NCBI GenBank assembly: GCA_000635495.1
Contig: JFLW01000086.1
Coordinates: 103,996-167,995, forward strand
Source: Prochlorococcus sp. scB243_495K23
GTDB taxonomy: Bacteria > Cyanobacteriota > Cyanobacteriia > PCC-6307 > Cyanobiaceae
Reading direction: 5' to 3'
DNA: 64,000 nucleotides
A program made the translations under genes and the position numbers. Shown one piece after another: positions 16,679 through 24,109 of this stretch. Position 1 is the stretch's first letter. The number at the start of each line of letters is the position of its first letter. Under the pieces are notes generated by a model. It saw only the letters and a list, made by a program, of their open reading frames with translations, had not been told where the DNA came from and made no database searches.

Positions 16679-16763
16679 ATTGTTAATCTTGATTTTGTTA
16701 ATTTGTTTAACTTTGCAACTTTCAGAGTAAGATTTTAATGGTTTTCTTTGGAAGAGTTTCACC

Positions 16764-16792
16764 AAGAGGGGTCAATTTTTGGCCCCTTCTTT
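16764..16792 (+). terminator. Rho-independent terminator
   Basis: AAGAGGGGTC-AATTTTT-GGCCCCTTCTTT: a GC-rich stem with one bulge and a short T run, about 85 bases after the 16469 gene. The best terminator in this gap. Confidence 0.65.
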
Positions 16793-17002
16793 GCGGAGAT
16801 ATTTTTTAATTTAAACTAGTTATAAAATTAAAGTAATACTTTCCTAGAAGGCGAAAGTGATATAAATCTTTTGTTTAAAGTTTTTATTACCACTTAATGA
16901 AAACTCTATATCTTCAACTAAATCCTATTATTAAAAAAACAAAAGTTTTAGTTTATGGACCATTTCCCATAATTTATTGAAATTTTTCATTTGCGATTTT
17001 TA

Positions 17003-17206
17003 ATGGCTTCACCTACAAGTTGGGAATTCTACAAAGAAATTGAAACTAAAACTCTATGGGTCAATATTTGTACCCAAAATTTAGAAGGATTAGCTATTTC
17101 GATCAATAAATGGTGGAAGACAAGATATCCAGCATACAAAATCAGAATAGTTTCTAAAAAAGAATTTGAGCTAGTAAAAATACAAGCTGAGAAAAAGGAG
17201 CAATAA
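17003..17206 (+). CDS. Small conserved-looking hypothetical protein, 67 aa
   Basis: From the ATG at 17003: MASPTSWEFYKEIETKTLWVNICTQNLEGLAISINKWWKTRYPAYKIRIVSKKEFELVKIQAEKKEQ. The track's TTG start adds four residues. The sequence alternates beta strands and helices (ETKTLWVNI, AISINKWWKTRYPAYKIRIV), giving a small alpha/beta domain. A 27-codon ORF at 16897-16980 just upstream is weak. Function unknown. Confidence 0.62.
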   Translation: MASPTSWEFYKEIETKTLWVNICTQNLEGLAISINKWWKTRYPAYKIRIVSKKEFELVKIQAEKKEQ

Positions 17207-17282
17207 AATTATTCTTTGGTAAATATTGATGCTGAATATTTAATTTTTGCAGCTATTATAAGACCAATAAATTAAAGAACAA

Positions 17283-17438
17283 ATGAACTCTGCATTTGCA
17301 AAAGTATCAAATTTGAAAGTTAACAGTGCTTCTAAAATAGCTATTACTCTCGCATCATCAACTTTCTTTTTGTATGCCTTGGGTCAAGCACCAATTTTTA
17401 AAAATATTCTTGCAGGTGCCTTCTCTTGCTCTGGCTAA
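17283..17438 (+). CDS. Small single-TM or exported protein, 51 aa
   Basis: MNSAFAKVSNLKVNSASKIAITLASSTFFLYALGQAPIFKNILAGAFSCSG. The middle is a hydrophobic helix (about 19-37); the end is small-residue-rich with one cysteine. It ends about 48 bases before a repeated GACAGTC leader. Function unknown. Confidence 0.5.
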   Translation: MNSAFAKVSNLKVNSASKIAITLASSTFFLYALGQAPIFKNILAGAFSCSG

Positions 17439-17485
17439 ATAAAATACTGTTTTTTTAGAGAAGCTAAAAAGCTTAAGTAGACTAT

Positions 17486-17530
17486 GATTGACAGTCGATC
17501 TAAACTTAGAGGGATAAATCCCTCTTTTTT
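17486..17530 (+). promoter_or_regulatory. Repeated GACAGTC promoter/leader module, copy A
   Basis: GATTGACAGTCGATC, then TAAACTT, then the hairpin AGAGGG-ATAAAT-CCCTCT and six T. This is the leftmost full copy of a module found at least nine times. TAAACT is a plausible -10. The first ATG after it is short, and the operon of three micro-proteins starts about 60 bases downstream. Confidence 0.65.
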
Positions 17531-17590
17531 AATGTTTAATAGATTTATTGCTGAAAAGATAATGACTCTTCTTATTTCTCTTTGCGGCTG

Positions 17591-17707
17591 ATGAATATTT
17601 CCCCGCACCTATTAATTGATACTGTGATATTAAGCACTGCCCTTACAATAACTTTGGTATTAAGAGCAAAAGGTAATGCTGCTAGAAAAGAAAAAGAAAA
17701 TAAATGA
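17591..17707 (+). CDS. Micro membrane protein, operon gene 1 (38 aa)
   Basis: MNISPHLLIDTVILSTALTITLVLRAKGNAARKEKENK: a TM helix and a Lys/Arg-rich tail. It starts 60 bases after the GACAGTC leader and overlaps the next gene by ATGA. First of three coupled micro-genes. Function unknown. Confidence 0.55.
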   Translation: MNISPHLLIDTVILSTALTITLVLRAKGNAARKEKENK

Positions 17708-17844
17708 TTACTAAAGAAGAAGAAAAAGAATTTAAAAAACCTAAATTATATAGATTCTGGAACTTTCTTATTTATGGAAGTTCCATAGCTATTGGAGTTT
17801 TTTTAGTTTATTTATATTCCGCTTATGTCTTTATAAATAAATGA
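17704..17844 (+). CDS. Micro membrane protein, operon gene 2 (46 aa)
   Basis: MITKEEEKEFKKPKLYRFWNFLIYGSSIAIGVFLVYLYSAYVFINK: an acidic/basic N-terminus and one C-terminal TM helix. ATGA overlaps on both sides indicate coupled translation with its neighbours and probable co-assembly in one membrane complex (inference). Confidence 0.58.
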   Translation: MITKEEEKEFKKPKLYRFWNFLIYGSSIAIGVFLVYLYSAYVFINK

Positions 17845-17936
17845 CTTACATCTACGGCATAGCGATTTCTTATGGGGTTGTAAGTCTTTTATTGCTTGGT
17901 GGGTTTGCATACTTTACTTTTAAAATGAGACGCTAA
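17841..17936 (+). CDS. Micro membrane protein, operon gene 3 (31 aa)
   Basis: MTYIYGIAISYGVVSLLLLGGFAYFTFKMRR: a single TM helix with glycine positions and a basic end. Last of the three ATGA-linked genes. A fragment without a start codon (LDKFFDFCREYRQKIPHQKIVEILREYADRLDE) follows at about 17962-18066 and looks like the remains of another gene. Confidence 0.55.
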   Translation: MTYIYGIAISYGVVSLLLLGGFAYFTFKMRR

Positions 17937-18302
17937 TTTTTATATCTTTTCCAATAAAGATTAATTAGATAAATTTTTTGATTTTTGTAGAGAATATCGA
18001 CAAAAAATTCCACATCAAAAGATTGTTGAGATTTTAAGAGAATATGCAGATAGATTAGATGAATGATAGATACTAGCAGACATAAGAAGGTATTAAAAGA
18101 ATAAAATTTCTAGCAAAATTTATACAAATTTTTATAAAGTTGGAATAAATTTTTTGAAGATATTTTCCTTTCAATTATTTATAATTTGAGATTTTTTTTG
18201 ATCCTTAATCCGTACAATTTTGTTCCTCTTACCGCACACATAAAACTTGAAATTTACTATTCAAATGAATTAGAACATAGTTGTAGTAAAGGGGTAAGTC
18301 TT

Positions 18303-18455
18303 ATGGCACTAAATGACACATTTACTATCCAAGAAATTAATTTGGATAAAAAAGACCTTTCATTTGATAATAAGCTCAAAAAAATTGAAGCTTATTGGAA
18401 TAATGAATGTACAGAACATCCGAGTAACAATCATTGCAAGATTTTTTGTGATTAA
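18303..18455 (+). CDS. CP12-tail-like small protein, copy 1
   Basis: The start at the internal ATG (after AAAGGGGTAAGTCTT) gives 50 residues. The C-terminus KIEAYWNNECTEHPSNNHCKIFCD has a Cys-x8-Cys pair with Pro four residues after the first Cys and an aromatic near the end, as in the C-terminal loop of CP12 (C-x3-P-x4-C-R-x-Y), which shuts down GAPDH and PRK in darkness. There is no N-terminal Cys pair, so it would be a half CP12 at most. The track's longer ORF from 18186 adds an unlikely N-terminus. Confidence 0.58.
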   Translation: MALNDTFTIQEINLDKKDLSFDNKLKKIEAYWNNECTEHPSNNHCKIFCD

Positions 18456-18541
18456 AAACTTTAACTTTTAGGTATTCTTACGCTTGATTTTTACATAATA
18501 CCCGTACTAAAGAATAATCAGAAAGAAAGGAGGCCAAGCAA

Positions 18542-18643
18542 ATGACTAATTTAGGTATAGAAATTTTATTTTGGACAATTTTAATTTCTTATCTGGGATT
18601 AAGGTTTTCTCAAACTTGGAATGGATTCAAAAAACAGTATTAA
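18542..18643 (+). CDS. Micro membrane protein, 33 aa
   Basis: MTNLGIEILFWTILISYLGLRFSQTWNGFKKQY, with a strong Shine-Dalgarno (AAAGGAGG) upstream. One TM helix. It is placed between the two CP12-tail-like genes and may share their mRNA; the next gene starts 15 bases on. Confidence 0.55.
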   Translation: MTNLGIEILFWTILISYLGLRFSQTWNGFKKQY

Positions 18644-18658
18644 TTAGGAGAATAGAAA

Positions 18659-18805
18659 ATGAAACTACAAACTCAGTTCACGGTTCCAAACAAAAAATTA
18701 AAAGATCTTGATTATGTTAAAAAAGTAGATTTTTTAGAAGAAATTTTAAATAAAGAATGTATAGATTATCCAAATCAAGAAGATTGCCTGGTTTGTTGCA
18801 ATTAA
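18659..18805 (+). CDS. CP12-tail-like small protein, copy 2
   Basis: 48 residues, ending DFLEEILNKECIDYPNQEDCLVCCN. The Cys-x8-Cys loop with Pro at +4 matches the protein at 18303 and resembles the CP12 C-terminal loop. Its ribosome site is TTAGGAG. Two such genes within 400 bases, both with an acidic helix before the loop, suggest a small redox-regulatory family. The CP12 relation is inference from spacing. Confidence 0.55.
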   Translation: MKLQTQFTVPNKKLKDLDYVKKVDFLEEILNKECIDYPNQEDCLVCCN

Positions 18806-18884
18806 AAAAAATTAAATAGCTGTTTTTTAAAAGTAAATAAATTTTTATTAGTATTTATAAATTTTCTAAAAGGGAGTTAGCACT

Positions 18885-19403
18885 ATGGAATTAAGATTCT
18901 ACCCAATAAATATTTTTAGAGAGACTCCAAAAGTCACATTCTTCGATGCAGGCATAAATAGTTCTAATGGTTCTGATGTTGTGATCCATTCTGGAGAAGC
19001 TATATCTCCTCCAGATGATTTAAAAGATGAGCAATATTACGTTCACAATCATCAAATTGACCACAATTTAGTTATCACTGGAGAAAGGACATTTGTTTTA
19101 ATAAATCCTTCCTGGGATGAACCTCATCATGTGATTTATTTAAATAGATCTATGGGAGCATTAGAAATTCCTGTAGGAACTTATCACAGATCTATCTCAG
19201 GGAAAGAAGGTAGTATTGTTTTAAACCAACCCAAAAGAGATAAATTTTTTGATCCTTCTAAAGAATTTACCCCTCAAAAGTTAGACAAAATTAATTTAAT
19301 TAAGGCAAGAAAAAGTCCGCCTGTTTATTGGATTTACGAAAATAACAAAATCAAAAGAGTCTATTTTAATCCTCTAGAAAGAAAAGTTAAAACTCTTGTT
19401 TGA
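18885..19403 (+). CDS. Cupin-like hypothetical protein, 172 aa
   Basis: The N-terminal two thirds contain alternating short strands and a His-rich segment YYVHNHQIDHNLVITGERTFVLINPSWDEPHHVIYL, then ALEIPVGTYHRSISGKEGSIVLNQ, in the style of a cupin barrel where His/Glu residues line a metal site. The C-terminal part (about 125-172) is basic. A GGGAG ribosome site precedes the ATG. Its stop is one base before the likely ATG of the LOG-family gene, so the two form an operon. Enzymatic role unknown. Confidence 0.6.
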   Translation: MELRFYPINIFRETPKVTFFDAGINSSNGSDVVIHSGEAISPPDDLKDEQYYVHNHQIDHNLVITGERTFVLINPSWDEPHHVIYLNRSMGALEIPVGTYHRSISGKEGSIVLNQPKRDKFFDPSKEFTPQKLDKINLIKARKSPPVYWIYENNKIKRVYFNPLERKVKTLV

Positions 19404-19404
19404 A

Positions 19405-20259
19405 ATGAAAAAACATATATCCCCTAGTAATAATTTAAAAAACCTGAATTTAATTATTAATTCTGATACTTATAAATTGGCTCACGAAGATATTGGTTTA
19501 CTTAGCCGAGATGAAATGCGTGGAGTTAGAATGCTTCTTGAAATTACTAAACCAGATTTAATCCTTGAAGAAAATAAAATTCTTTCAACAATAATTATTT
19601 TTGGAGGCGCAAGCATTACAGAAGAATCAAATATAAAAAAGAGACTTAAAAATATAGAAGAGTTAATTAAAAAAAATCCTAAATCGATACTTTTAAAACG
19701 TAATTTAAATAGATTAGAAAATTTGCTTCTTATGAGTCATTACTATCAATCCGCAAGGGAGTTTTCTAAACTTGCTTCAATTAGTAATCAAAATAAAAAC
19801 TGTAATTCTCATGTGATTGTGACAGGTGGGGGACCAGGAATAATGGAAGCTGCTAATAGAGGTGCATTTGAAGCAAATTGTAAATCTATAGGGTTAAATA
19901 TCAGTCTGCCTAATGAACAAATCCCAAATGCTTTTATAACTCCAGGTCTTTGCTTTAAGTTTAATTATTTTGCATTAAGAAAGATCCATTTTGTCATGCG
20001 ATCAGTAGCTGCTGTATTTTTTCCTGGAGGTTTTGGAACACTAGATGAATTATTTGAACTATTGACACTTTGTCAAACAGGAATGAAAACTAAAATCCCA
20101 ATCATACTTTTTGGTAGAGATTATTGGAATAAGATAATTAACTTCGAATATCTAGCTGATCTTGGATTAATTTCAGATGAAAACTTAAATCTTTTCCAAT
20201 ATGCAGATACCGCACCAGAAGCATGGGAAATTATCAAATCATCAAAAATCTCAGCTTAA
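19405..20259 (+). CDS. LOG family (TIGR00730-type) phosphoribohydrolase-like protein
   Basis: A Rossmann-type protein with both LOG signatures: GGGPGIMEAANRG (about 142-154) and PGGFGTLDELFE (about 213-224). Family members cleave nucleoside 5'-monophosphates to the free base and ribose phosphate; they were formerly annotated as lysine decarboxylase. An N-terminal extension of about 90 residues is present, as in the longer bacterial group. I chose the ATG at 19405; the track's TTG adds three codons and overlaps the upstream stop. Physiological substrate unknown. Confidence 0.82.
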   Translation: MKKHISPSNNLKNLNLIINSDTYKLAHEDIGLLSRDEMRGVRMLLEITKPDLILEENKILSTIIIFGGASITEESNIKKRLKNIEELIKKNPKSILLKRNLNRLENLLLMSHYYQSAREFSKLASISNQNKNCNSHVIVTGGGPGIMEAANRGAFEANCKSIGLNISLPNEQIPNAFITPGLCFKFNYFALRKIHFVMRSVAAVFFPGGFGTLDELFELLTLCQTGMKTKIPIILFGRDYWNKIINFEYLADLGLISDENLNLFQYADTAPEAWEIIKSSKISA

Positions 20260-20287
20260 AGGTAAGCTAATTATTTTTAAATAACTT

Positions 20288-20611
20288 TTAATTACTTAAT
20301 TTATAATTTGTTTTAACAGTTTTTATTATTGAATCTTGTGGTTCTTCACTTGGGAAACAATTAATAATCCTATATTTGCCTCCTTTTTTATCAGTCTCAA
20401 CAACTGTAAATTCAACGTATTTACCAATTTCATCTCTTAAATCCTTAACTTCAGTATTAATTATCTCTTCTTTATCATTTTCGATAATACGAGATTTACC
20501 TCCGCAACTTAACAAAGCGTTCCCCTTAGTGAGAAAAAAATCTTTGTCATTACTGCAAGAAGATAAGAAAGATAAAGAGACTATTATTAGTATAAAATTT
20601 TTCATAATCAA
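20288..20611 (-). CDS. Small lipoprotein
   Basis: A type II signal peptide with the lipobox LSSC (MKNFILIIVSLSFLSSCSNDKD; start at the first or the third codon). The mature part is about 85 residues with one further Cys pair (LLSCGGKS, RIINCFPSEEP) that could form a disulfide, and has alternating strands. Probably anchored in a membrane facing the periplasm. Function unknown; convergent with the LOG gene. Confidence 0.75.
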   Translation of the reverse strand: MIMKNFILIIVSLSFLSSCSNDKDFFLTKGNALLSCGGKSRIIENDKEEIINTEVKDLRDEIGKYVEFTVVETDKKGGKYRIINCFPSEEPQDSIIKTVKTNYKLSN

Positions 20612-20664
20612 CTTTTTTGTACTTAACTACATTATCAATACGGAATAAATGATAGAAGAAATAA

Positions 20665-20784
20665 TTAGTTAAAAGTATTAGATATTTTATTTTTCATATT
20701 TTCAATTTTATTGATTAATTCATCTAACCATTCTGTATTATTTTGCTCTTGTCTTTTATGGCTTTGACTTTTTTGAGTACTCAT
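20665..20784 (-). CDS. Small protein of the W-L-D/E family, copy 1
   Basis: 39 residues, MSTQKSQSHKRQEQNNTEWLDELINKIENMKNKISNTFN. It shares the pattern N-T-x-W-L-[DE]-x-[LM]-I-[NK]-x-[IL]-E with minus-strand proteins at 21587 and 29599. Soluble, with a short basic N-terminus and one amphipathic helix. Too short for the track; family conservation supports it. Confidence 0.58.
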   Translation of the reverse strand: MSTQKSQSHKRQEQNNTEWLDELINKIENMKNKISNTFN

Positions 20785-21008
20785 AAATTTCTTATATTTA
20801 GATTATCCATTTAATATATCTTTTGAAATTACAGGAATCAATAAGCAATATTACCAAATCGGTTGATAAGACAAGCTTTAGTAGCATTTCATACAAACCT
20901 AACCAACACAAATTAACTAAGAAAATCTAAATCTCTTCAGTTAAGTATTTTCTACGATGTTTTTATTTTAAATTCTGATTTGAATAAGGAAAGGGTATAG
21001 ATATTCCT

Positions 21009-21116
21009 ATGGAAAAATCATTTCTAAATTTCATTTATTGGATCTTGGTAAAGTCAGCTGAAAGTTACTACGGAGATTCATTAAAAACAGAAGTACCACA
21101 TACACCTTATTTTTAA
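21009..21116 (+). CDS. Small protein of SAES-YG family, copy 2
   Basis: 35 residues, MEKSFLNFIYWILVKSAESYYGDSLKTEVPHTPYF, paralogous to the 16204 protein: shared EK, NF-YW, SAES-YG-S and E-P. It probably lies at the membrane by its aromatic helix. The two copies sit 4.8 kb apart in the same orientation. Confidence 0.6.
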   Translation: MEKSFLNFIYWILVKSAESYYGDSLKTEVPHTPYF

Positions 21117-21183
21117 TTTTTGCGGACTTTAACTTTTAATATTAGATCTCTAGTTTGAGATCTATTAGTTTGGAATTAATTTA

Positions 21184-21342
21184 TCAAAAAACACAATATG
21201 GGTTACTTATAGATTCTCTACAAAATATTCTCTTAAGTTGAATTTCTTTTAGTGATTGTGAATAGATTTTAGCGGTAAGGATCGCTCCAAAATTAACTAA
21301 AATTATAATTAGAAGAAGTAGCTCAATTGCGAGGTTGGTCAT
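21184..21342 (-). CDS. Small membrane protein, 52 aa
   Basis: MTNLAIELLLLIIILVNFGAILTAKIYSQSLKEIQLKRIFCRESISNPYCVF, with a strong ribosome site (AAGGAGGGTAATCTT). One TM helix at the N-terminus and a C-terminal Cys pair (FCRESISNPYC). It could be the distal gene of the 21694-21420 minus-strand group, 77 bases away. Confidence 0.58.
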   Translation of the reverse strand: MTNLAIELLLLIIILVNFGAILTAKIYSQSLKEIQLKRIFCRESISNPYCVF

Positions 21343-21419
21343 AAGATTACCCTCCTTAAATCTATATAAAAACTCTATAAGGTCAAAATAGTTATTGAAT
21401 AGAGTTTAAATTCCTATTT

Positions 21420-21584
21420 TTAACCATCGAAATTCTCTGGTAATAATCTAGGTTCACAATTTTCGACGCATTCGTCTAGAGACTTTTTACTATTACTCTT
21501 AATTTCGCAACTACGAAGACAATCATAAAAGGCATACTTTGGATCTAATTCATTTTTGAATTGTTTATTTCTAAATGTATTCAT
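21420..21584 (-). CDS. Twin CX3C small protein (copy 2)
   Basis: 54 residues: NELDPKYAFYDCLRSCEIKSNSKKSLDECVENCEPRLLPENFDG. Two CX3C motifs (CLRSC, CVENC) separated by 13 residues are in the same arrangement as in the 4283 protein, suggesting a helical hairpin closed by two disulfides. It starts two bases after the stop of the W-L-D gene, so translation is probably coupled. Confidence 0.6.
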   Translation of the reverse strand: MNTFRNKQFKNELDPKYAFYDCLRSCEIKSNSKKSLDECVENCEPRLLPENFDG

Positions 21585-21586
21585 GA

Positions 21587-21694
21587 TCAAACTCCCTTTG
21601 ATTTTTTTTCAAGTTGATTAATTAATTTATCCAACCAAAGAGTGTTGTTGATCTTTTTTGTGTCTTTAAAGTATTTCGTTTTGAACGTACTCAT
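21587..21694 (-). CDS. Small protein of the W-L-D/E family, copy 2
   Basis: 35 residues, MSTFKTKYFKDTKKINNTLWLDKLINQLEKKSKGV. The block NNTLWLDKLINQLEK aligns with the 20665 and 29599 proteins. It is the first gene of a minus-strand pair with the twin-CX3C gene. Confidence 0.58.
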   Translation of the reverse strand: MSTFKTKYFKDTKKINNTLWLDKLINQLEKKSKGV

Positions 21695-21881
21695 GTAATT
21701 ATCCCTCAATCAGTTGGTCCAACATAGAGGTGCTTATTGAAATTTCCTAGAGCAAAAATACTGATTGTGAATATAGTGAAATATTTAAAACTGATTAATT
21801 TATAGTTTATATTTTAGGTATTACAACTCTTGATTCTTGTATATAACTCATACTAAATAATTTCTAAAAAGAAGGTTAATT

Positions 21882-22052
21882 ATGACTTACGGAAATCTAA
21901 TTAAAAATAAAATTCAACATGCATTTGGTGGTTTGTTTGATACGTTATCAATTAAGAGAAAACTAACTGATGCTCAAATGGAATGTATGCAATTCGGTAT
22001 TTGCGATTATGCTCCAAGACAAGTTGAGGATGTTCCCTTTTTTCATTATTAA
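21882..22052 (+). CDS. Small hypothetical protein, 56 aa
   Basis: MTYGNLIKNKIQHAFGGLFDTLSIKRKLTDAQMECMQFGICDYAPRQVEDVPFFHY, with a GAAGG ribosome site. The first half is an amphipathic helix and the second half has a CMQFGIC pair. Soluble. No family recognised. Confidence 0.55.
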   Translation: MTYGNLIKNKIQHAFGGLFDTLSIKRKLTDAQMECMQFGICDYAPRQVEDVPFFHY

Positions 22053-22079
22053 TTTGAATCCATTTTAAAGTAAGGGTAA

Positions 22080-22394
22080 TTAGCTCCTCCTCACCCAATC
22101 AGGAGATCCACTAAACCAATCAGCAAGATCATCATTTTTGGGATCAAAATGATTTTCAGTTTCTAAGCCATCAAGGCCTAGATTCTGGATAAGTCCATTT
22201 ATTCCATCTGATTTTTGCTTGCCATATCTCCTCAAGCTATTAGCTTTCTTAAGCCATGTCCATATAGTTGAATTATGTTTTGCAAGCTTTTCTACATAAA
22301 TTCTTTCTTCCAATGCTACAGGTTCATCTAATGAAATCCTCTTTACAATATCCTTAATTTTTAAACGAGTCTTGTTGGTTAGAAACATATTCAT
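22080..22394 (-). CDS. Hypothetical basic protein, 104 aa
   Basis: MNMFLTNKTRLKIKDIVKRISLDEPVALEERIYVEKLAKHNSTIWTWLKKANSLRRYGK... then an acidic tail ending DDLADWFSGSPDWVRRS. All-helical composition with a conserved-looking Trp cluster at the end. It resembles small proteins shared by marine cyanobacteria, but I cannot name it. Monocistronic. Confidence 0.6.
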   Translation of the reverse strand: MNMFLTNKTRLKIKDIVKRISLDEPVALEERIYVEKLAKHNSTIWTWLKKANSLRRYGKQKSDGINGLIQNLGLDGLETENHFDPKNDDLADWFSGSPDWVRRS

Positions 22395-22655
22395 AAAAGA
22401 AGTTAATGATTTATAAAAGTTTTTTTTGTGAATGTCTTGTCAATCTTTATTTCAAGAAAAAGTATTTTTTAGAGGCTTTTCAAGGACAAATATATGTATT
22501 TAGCAACAGGTACACTTATTTGGTAAAAAATACTACTTAATTTGATTTATATAACTTATGTAAAAATGAGTTCCATATAAGTTTCTCTACTTAATTTAAG
22601 ATTTAATTTATAAAATCGAATAAGGAAATTTTACATTTACAATCAAGCTAAACTA

Positions 22656-22679
22656 AGAGGAACATAACCCTCTTTTTTC
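22656..22679 (+). promoter_or_regulatory. Leader hairpin with T tract (variant)
   Basis: AGCTAAACTA, then AGAGG-AACATAAC-CCTCT and six T, in the same order as the repeated leaders but without GACAGTC. It lies about 28 bases upstream of the dienelactone hydrolase gene. The rest of 22395-22655 has no gene that I can support. Confidence 0.45.
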
Positions 22680-22706
22680 TGGCAAAAACTTTTTATTTAA
22701 TCACTA

Positions 22707-23426
22707 ATGAAAGGTCAATGGACAAAAGTTTATAGTGGTGATTTACCTCTTAGATCTTGGTGGGTAGATTCAGGTAGTGACTGTAAATATATATCTATAG
22801 TTTTACCAGAGGTGTTTGGAATAAATCACTGGATAAGAAGTTTTTCTGAAAAATTAGCTAAACAAAATGTAACTGTATTAGCCTTACCTCTTTACGGTAG
22901 AACAGCTCCAAAATTAGATTTATCATACAGCGAAGCAGACTTAAAATTAGGCAGGCATCATAAAAATTTAACCACTTCAAAAAATATTATTAAAGATATT
23001 TCTGCAGCTCTGAATTGGGTTAAAGAAAAATATCCAAAAAAGAAAATCTCAATTATTGGATTTTGTTTTGGGGGTCATGCAGCAGTTATAGCTTCTTCTT
23101 TAAAAGGAATAGATAGTACATTTTGTTTTTATGGAGCAGGGGTAATTGCGCCAAGAAAGGATACTAATTTTGCACCTATTGATTTACTAGAAAAAGTTTC
23201 TGGAAAATTAAACTTCATATGTGGTTCTTCAGATGATTTAATTCCCGTACAAGATAGATTAGAAATTAAAAAAAGATTTAAAAAAATAGATCCGTTAGAA
23301 GAAAGATTTATTTATATCGAAGTTAAAGAGGCTGATCATGGCTTTATGTGTGAGGAAAGAGAATCTTTCCACAAGGATGCATCATTAATTGGTTGGAATT
23401 TATTGATGAAAGAATTAAATTATTAA
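22707..23426 (+). CDS. Dienelactone hydrolase family protein
   Basis: An alpha/beta hydrolase of 239 residues with the DLH-type nucleophile elbow GFCFGG (Cys120), an Asp after the CGSSDD strand (about 176-177) and the catalytic His in KEADHGFM (His211). The family hydrolyses cyclic esters such as carboxymethylenebutenolide; in cyanobacteria the natural substrate is unknown. No signal peptide, so cytoplasmic. The length is right for the family. Confidence 0.85.
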   Translation: MKGQWTKVYSGDLPLRSWWVDSGSDCKYISIVLPEVFGINHWIRSFSEKLAKQNVTVLALPLYGRTAPKLDLSYSEADLKLGRHHKNLTTSKNIIKDISAALNWVKEKYPKKKISIIGFCFGGHAAVIASSLKGIDSTFCFYGAGVIAPRKDTNFAPIDLLEKVSGKLNFICGSSDDLIPVQDRLEIKKRFKKIDPLEERFIYIEVKEADHGFMCEERESFHKDASLIGWNLLMKELNY

Positions 23427-23608
23427 AATTCTTGAGAATAATTTTGATTAGTGTCTGCACTAATAATTTATTAAAATTCAATACCTTCATGAAAAAACTT
23501 TTAAAAAATGGCTTCAGATTAAATAACTTCAAAAGTCAAATCAATTACTGCCAAAAATGAAAAAAATAAATACTATGAGTTTAAATAATTTTTTAGAAAT
23601 TCAAATTC

Positions 23609-24037
23609 ATGATGAAAAATTTATTCATAGCATTTGCTGTTGCATTAATGCTTATCAACCCTAGTATTTCTATAGCTTCAGAATCTCCCGTTGATGTACA
23701 AGAAGTCTTTGTAGGTTCTGAAACTATGGATGGAGATGCTCTTAAATACCCAAAAGGAAAAGCAGAAATAAGATTACAAAGAGTCGAGTTGGCTGAAGGA
23801 GGAATAGTTCCACTCCACTCTCATCCAATTCCATTATTAGGCAATGTTGAGCAAGGTACGATTGTTGTCAAAAGAGAGGGGATGGAAGATCTTACCTATA
23901 CAGCAGGGGATACTTTTATAGTTGGCCCAAAGACACCAAAACATACAATGGGTAATGCAAAAACTGATAACGCAATAGTTTGGTTCGCAGCAATTGGAGC
24001 AAAAGATGTTCCAATTTTAATTCCCGCTGAAGGATAA
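23609..24037 (+). CDS. Exported cupin-domain protein
   Basis: A signal peptide (MMKNLFIAFAVALMLINPSISIASES) is followed by a single small cupin: GGIVPLHSHPIPLLGNVEQGTIVVKREG has the His-x-His-type metal site and the conserved Gly-rich turn, and GPKTPKHTMGN supplies the second motif His. Likely periplasmic with a bound metal. Substrate unknown. Confidence 0.8.
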   Translation: MMKNLFIAFAVALMLINPSISIASESPVDVQEVFVGSETMDGDALKYPKGKAEIRLQRVELAEGGIVPLHSHPIPLLGNVEQGTIVVKREGMEDLTYTAGDTFIVGPKTPKHTMGNAKTDNAIVWFAAIGAKDVPILIPAEG

Positions 24038-24085
24038 ATTTTAATCTTAAATCAATTTTTTTTGATTTACATTCAAACTAAAATG

Positions 24086-24109
24086 AGGAGCAGTTAGCTC
24101 CTTTTTTTT
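24086..24109 (+). promoter_or_regulatory. Leader hairpin immediately before ATG (variant)
   Basis: CTAAAATG, then the perfect stem AGGAGC-AGTTA-GCTCCT, then T8 and directly the ATG of the 24110 gene. It has the same build as the GACAGTC modules but without that box. The near-identical gene at 44451 carries a different version of the leader. Confidence 0.55.
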
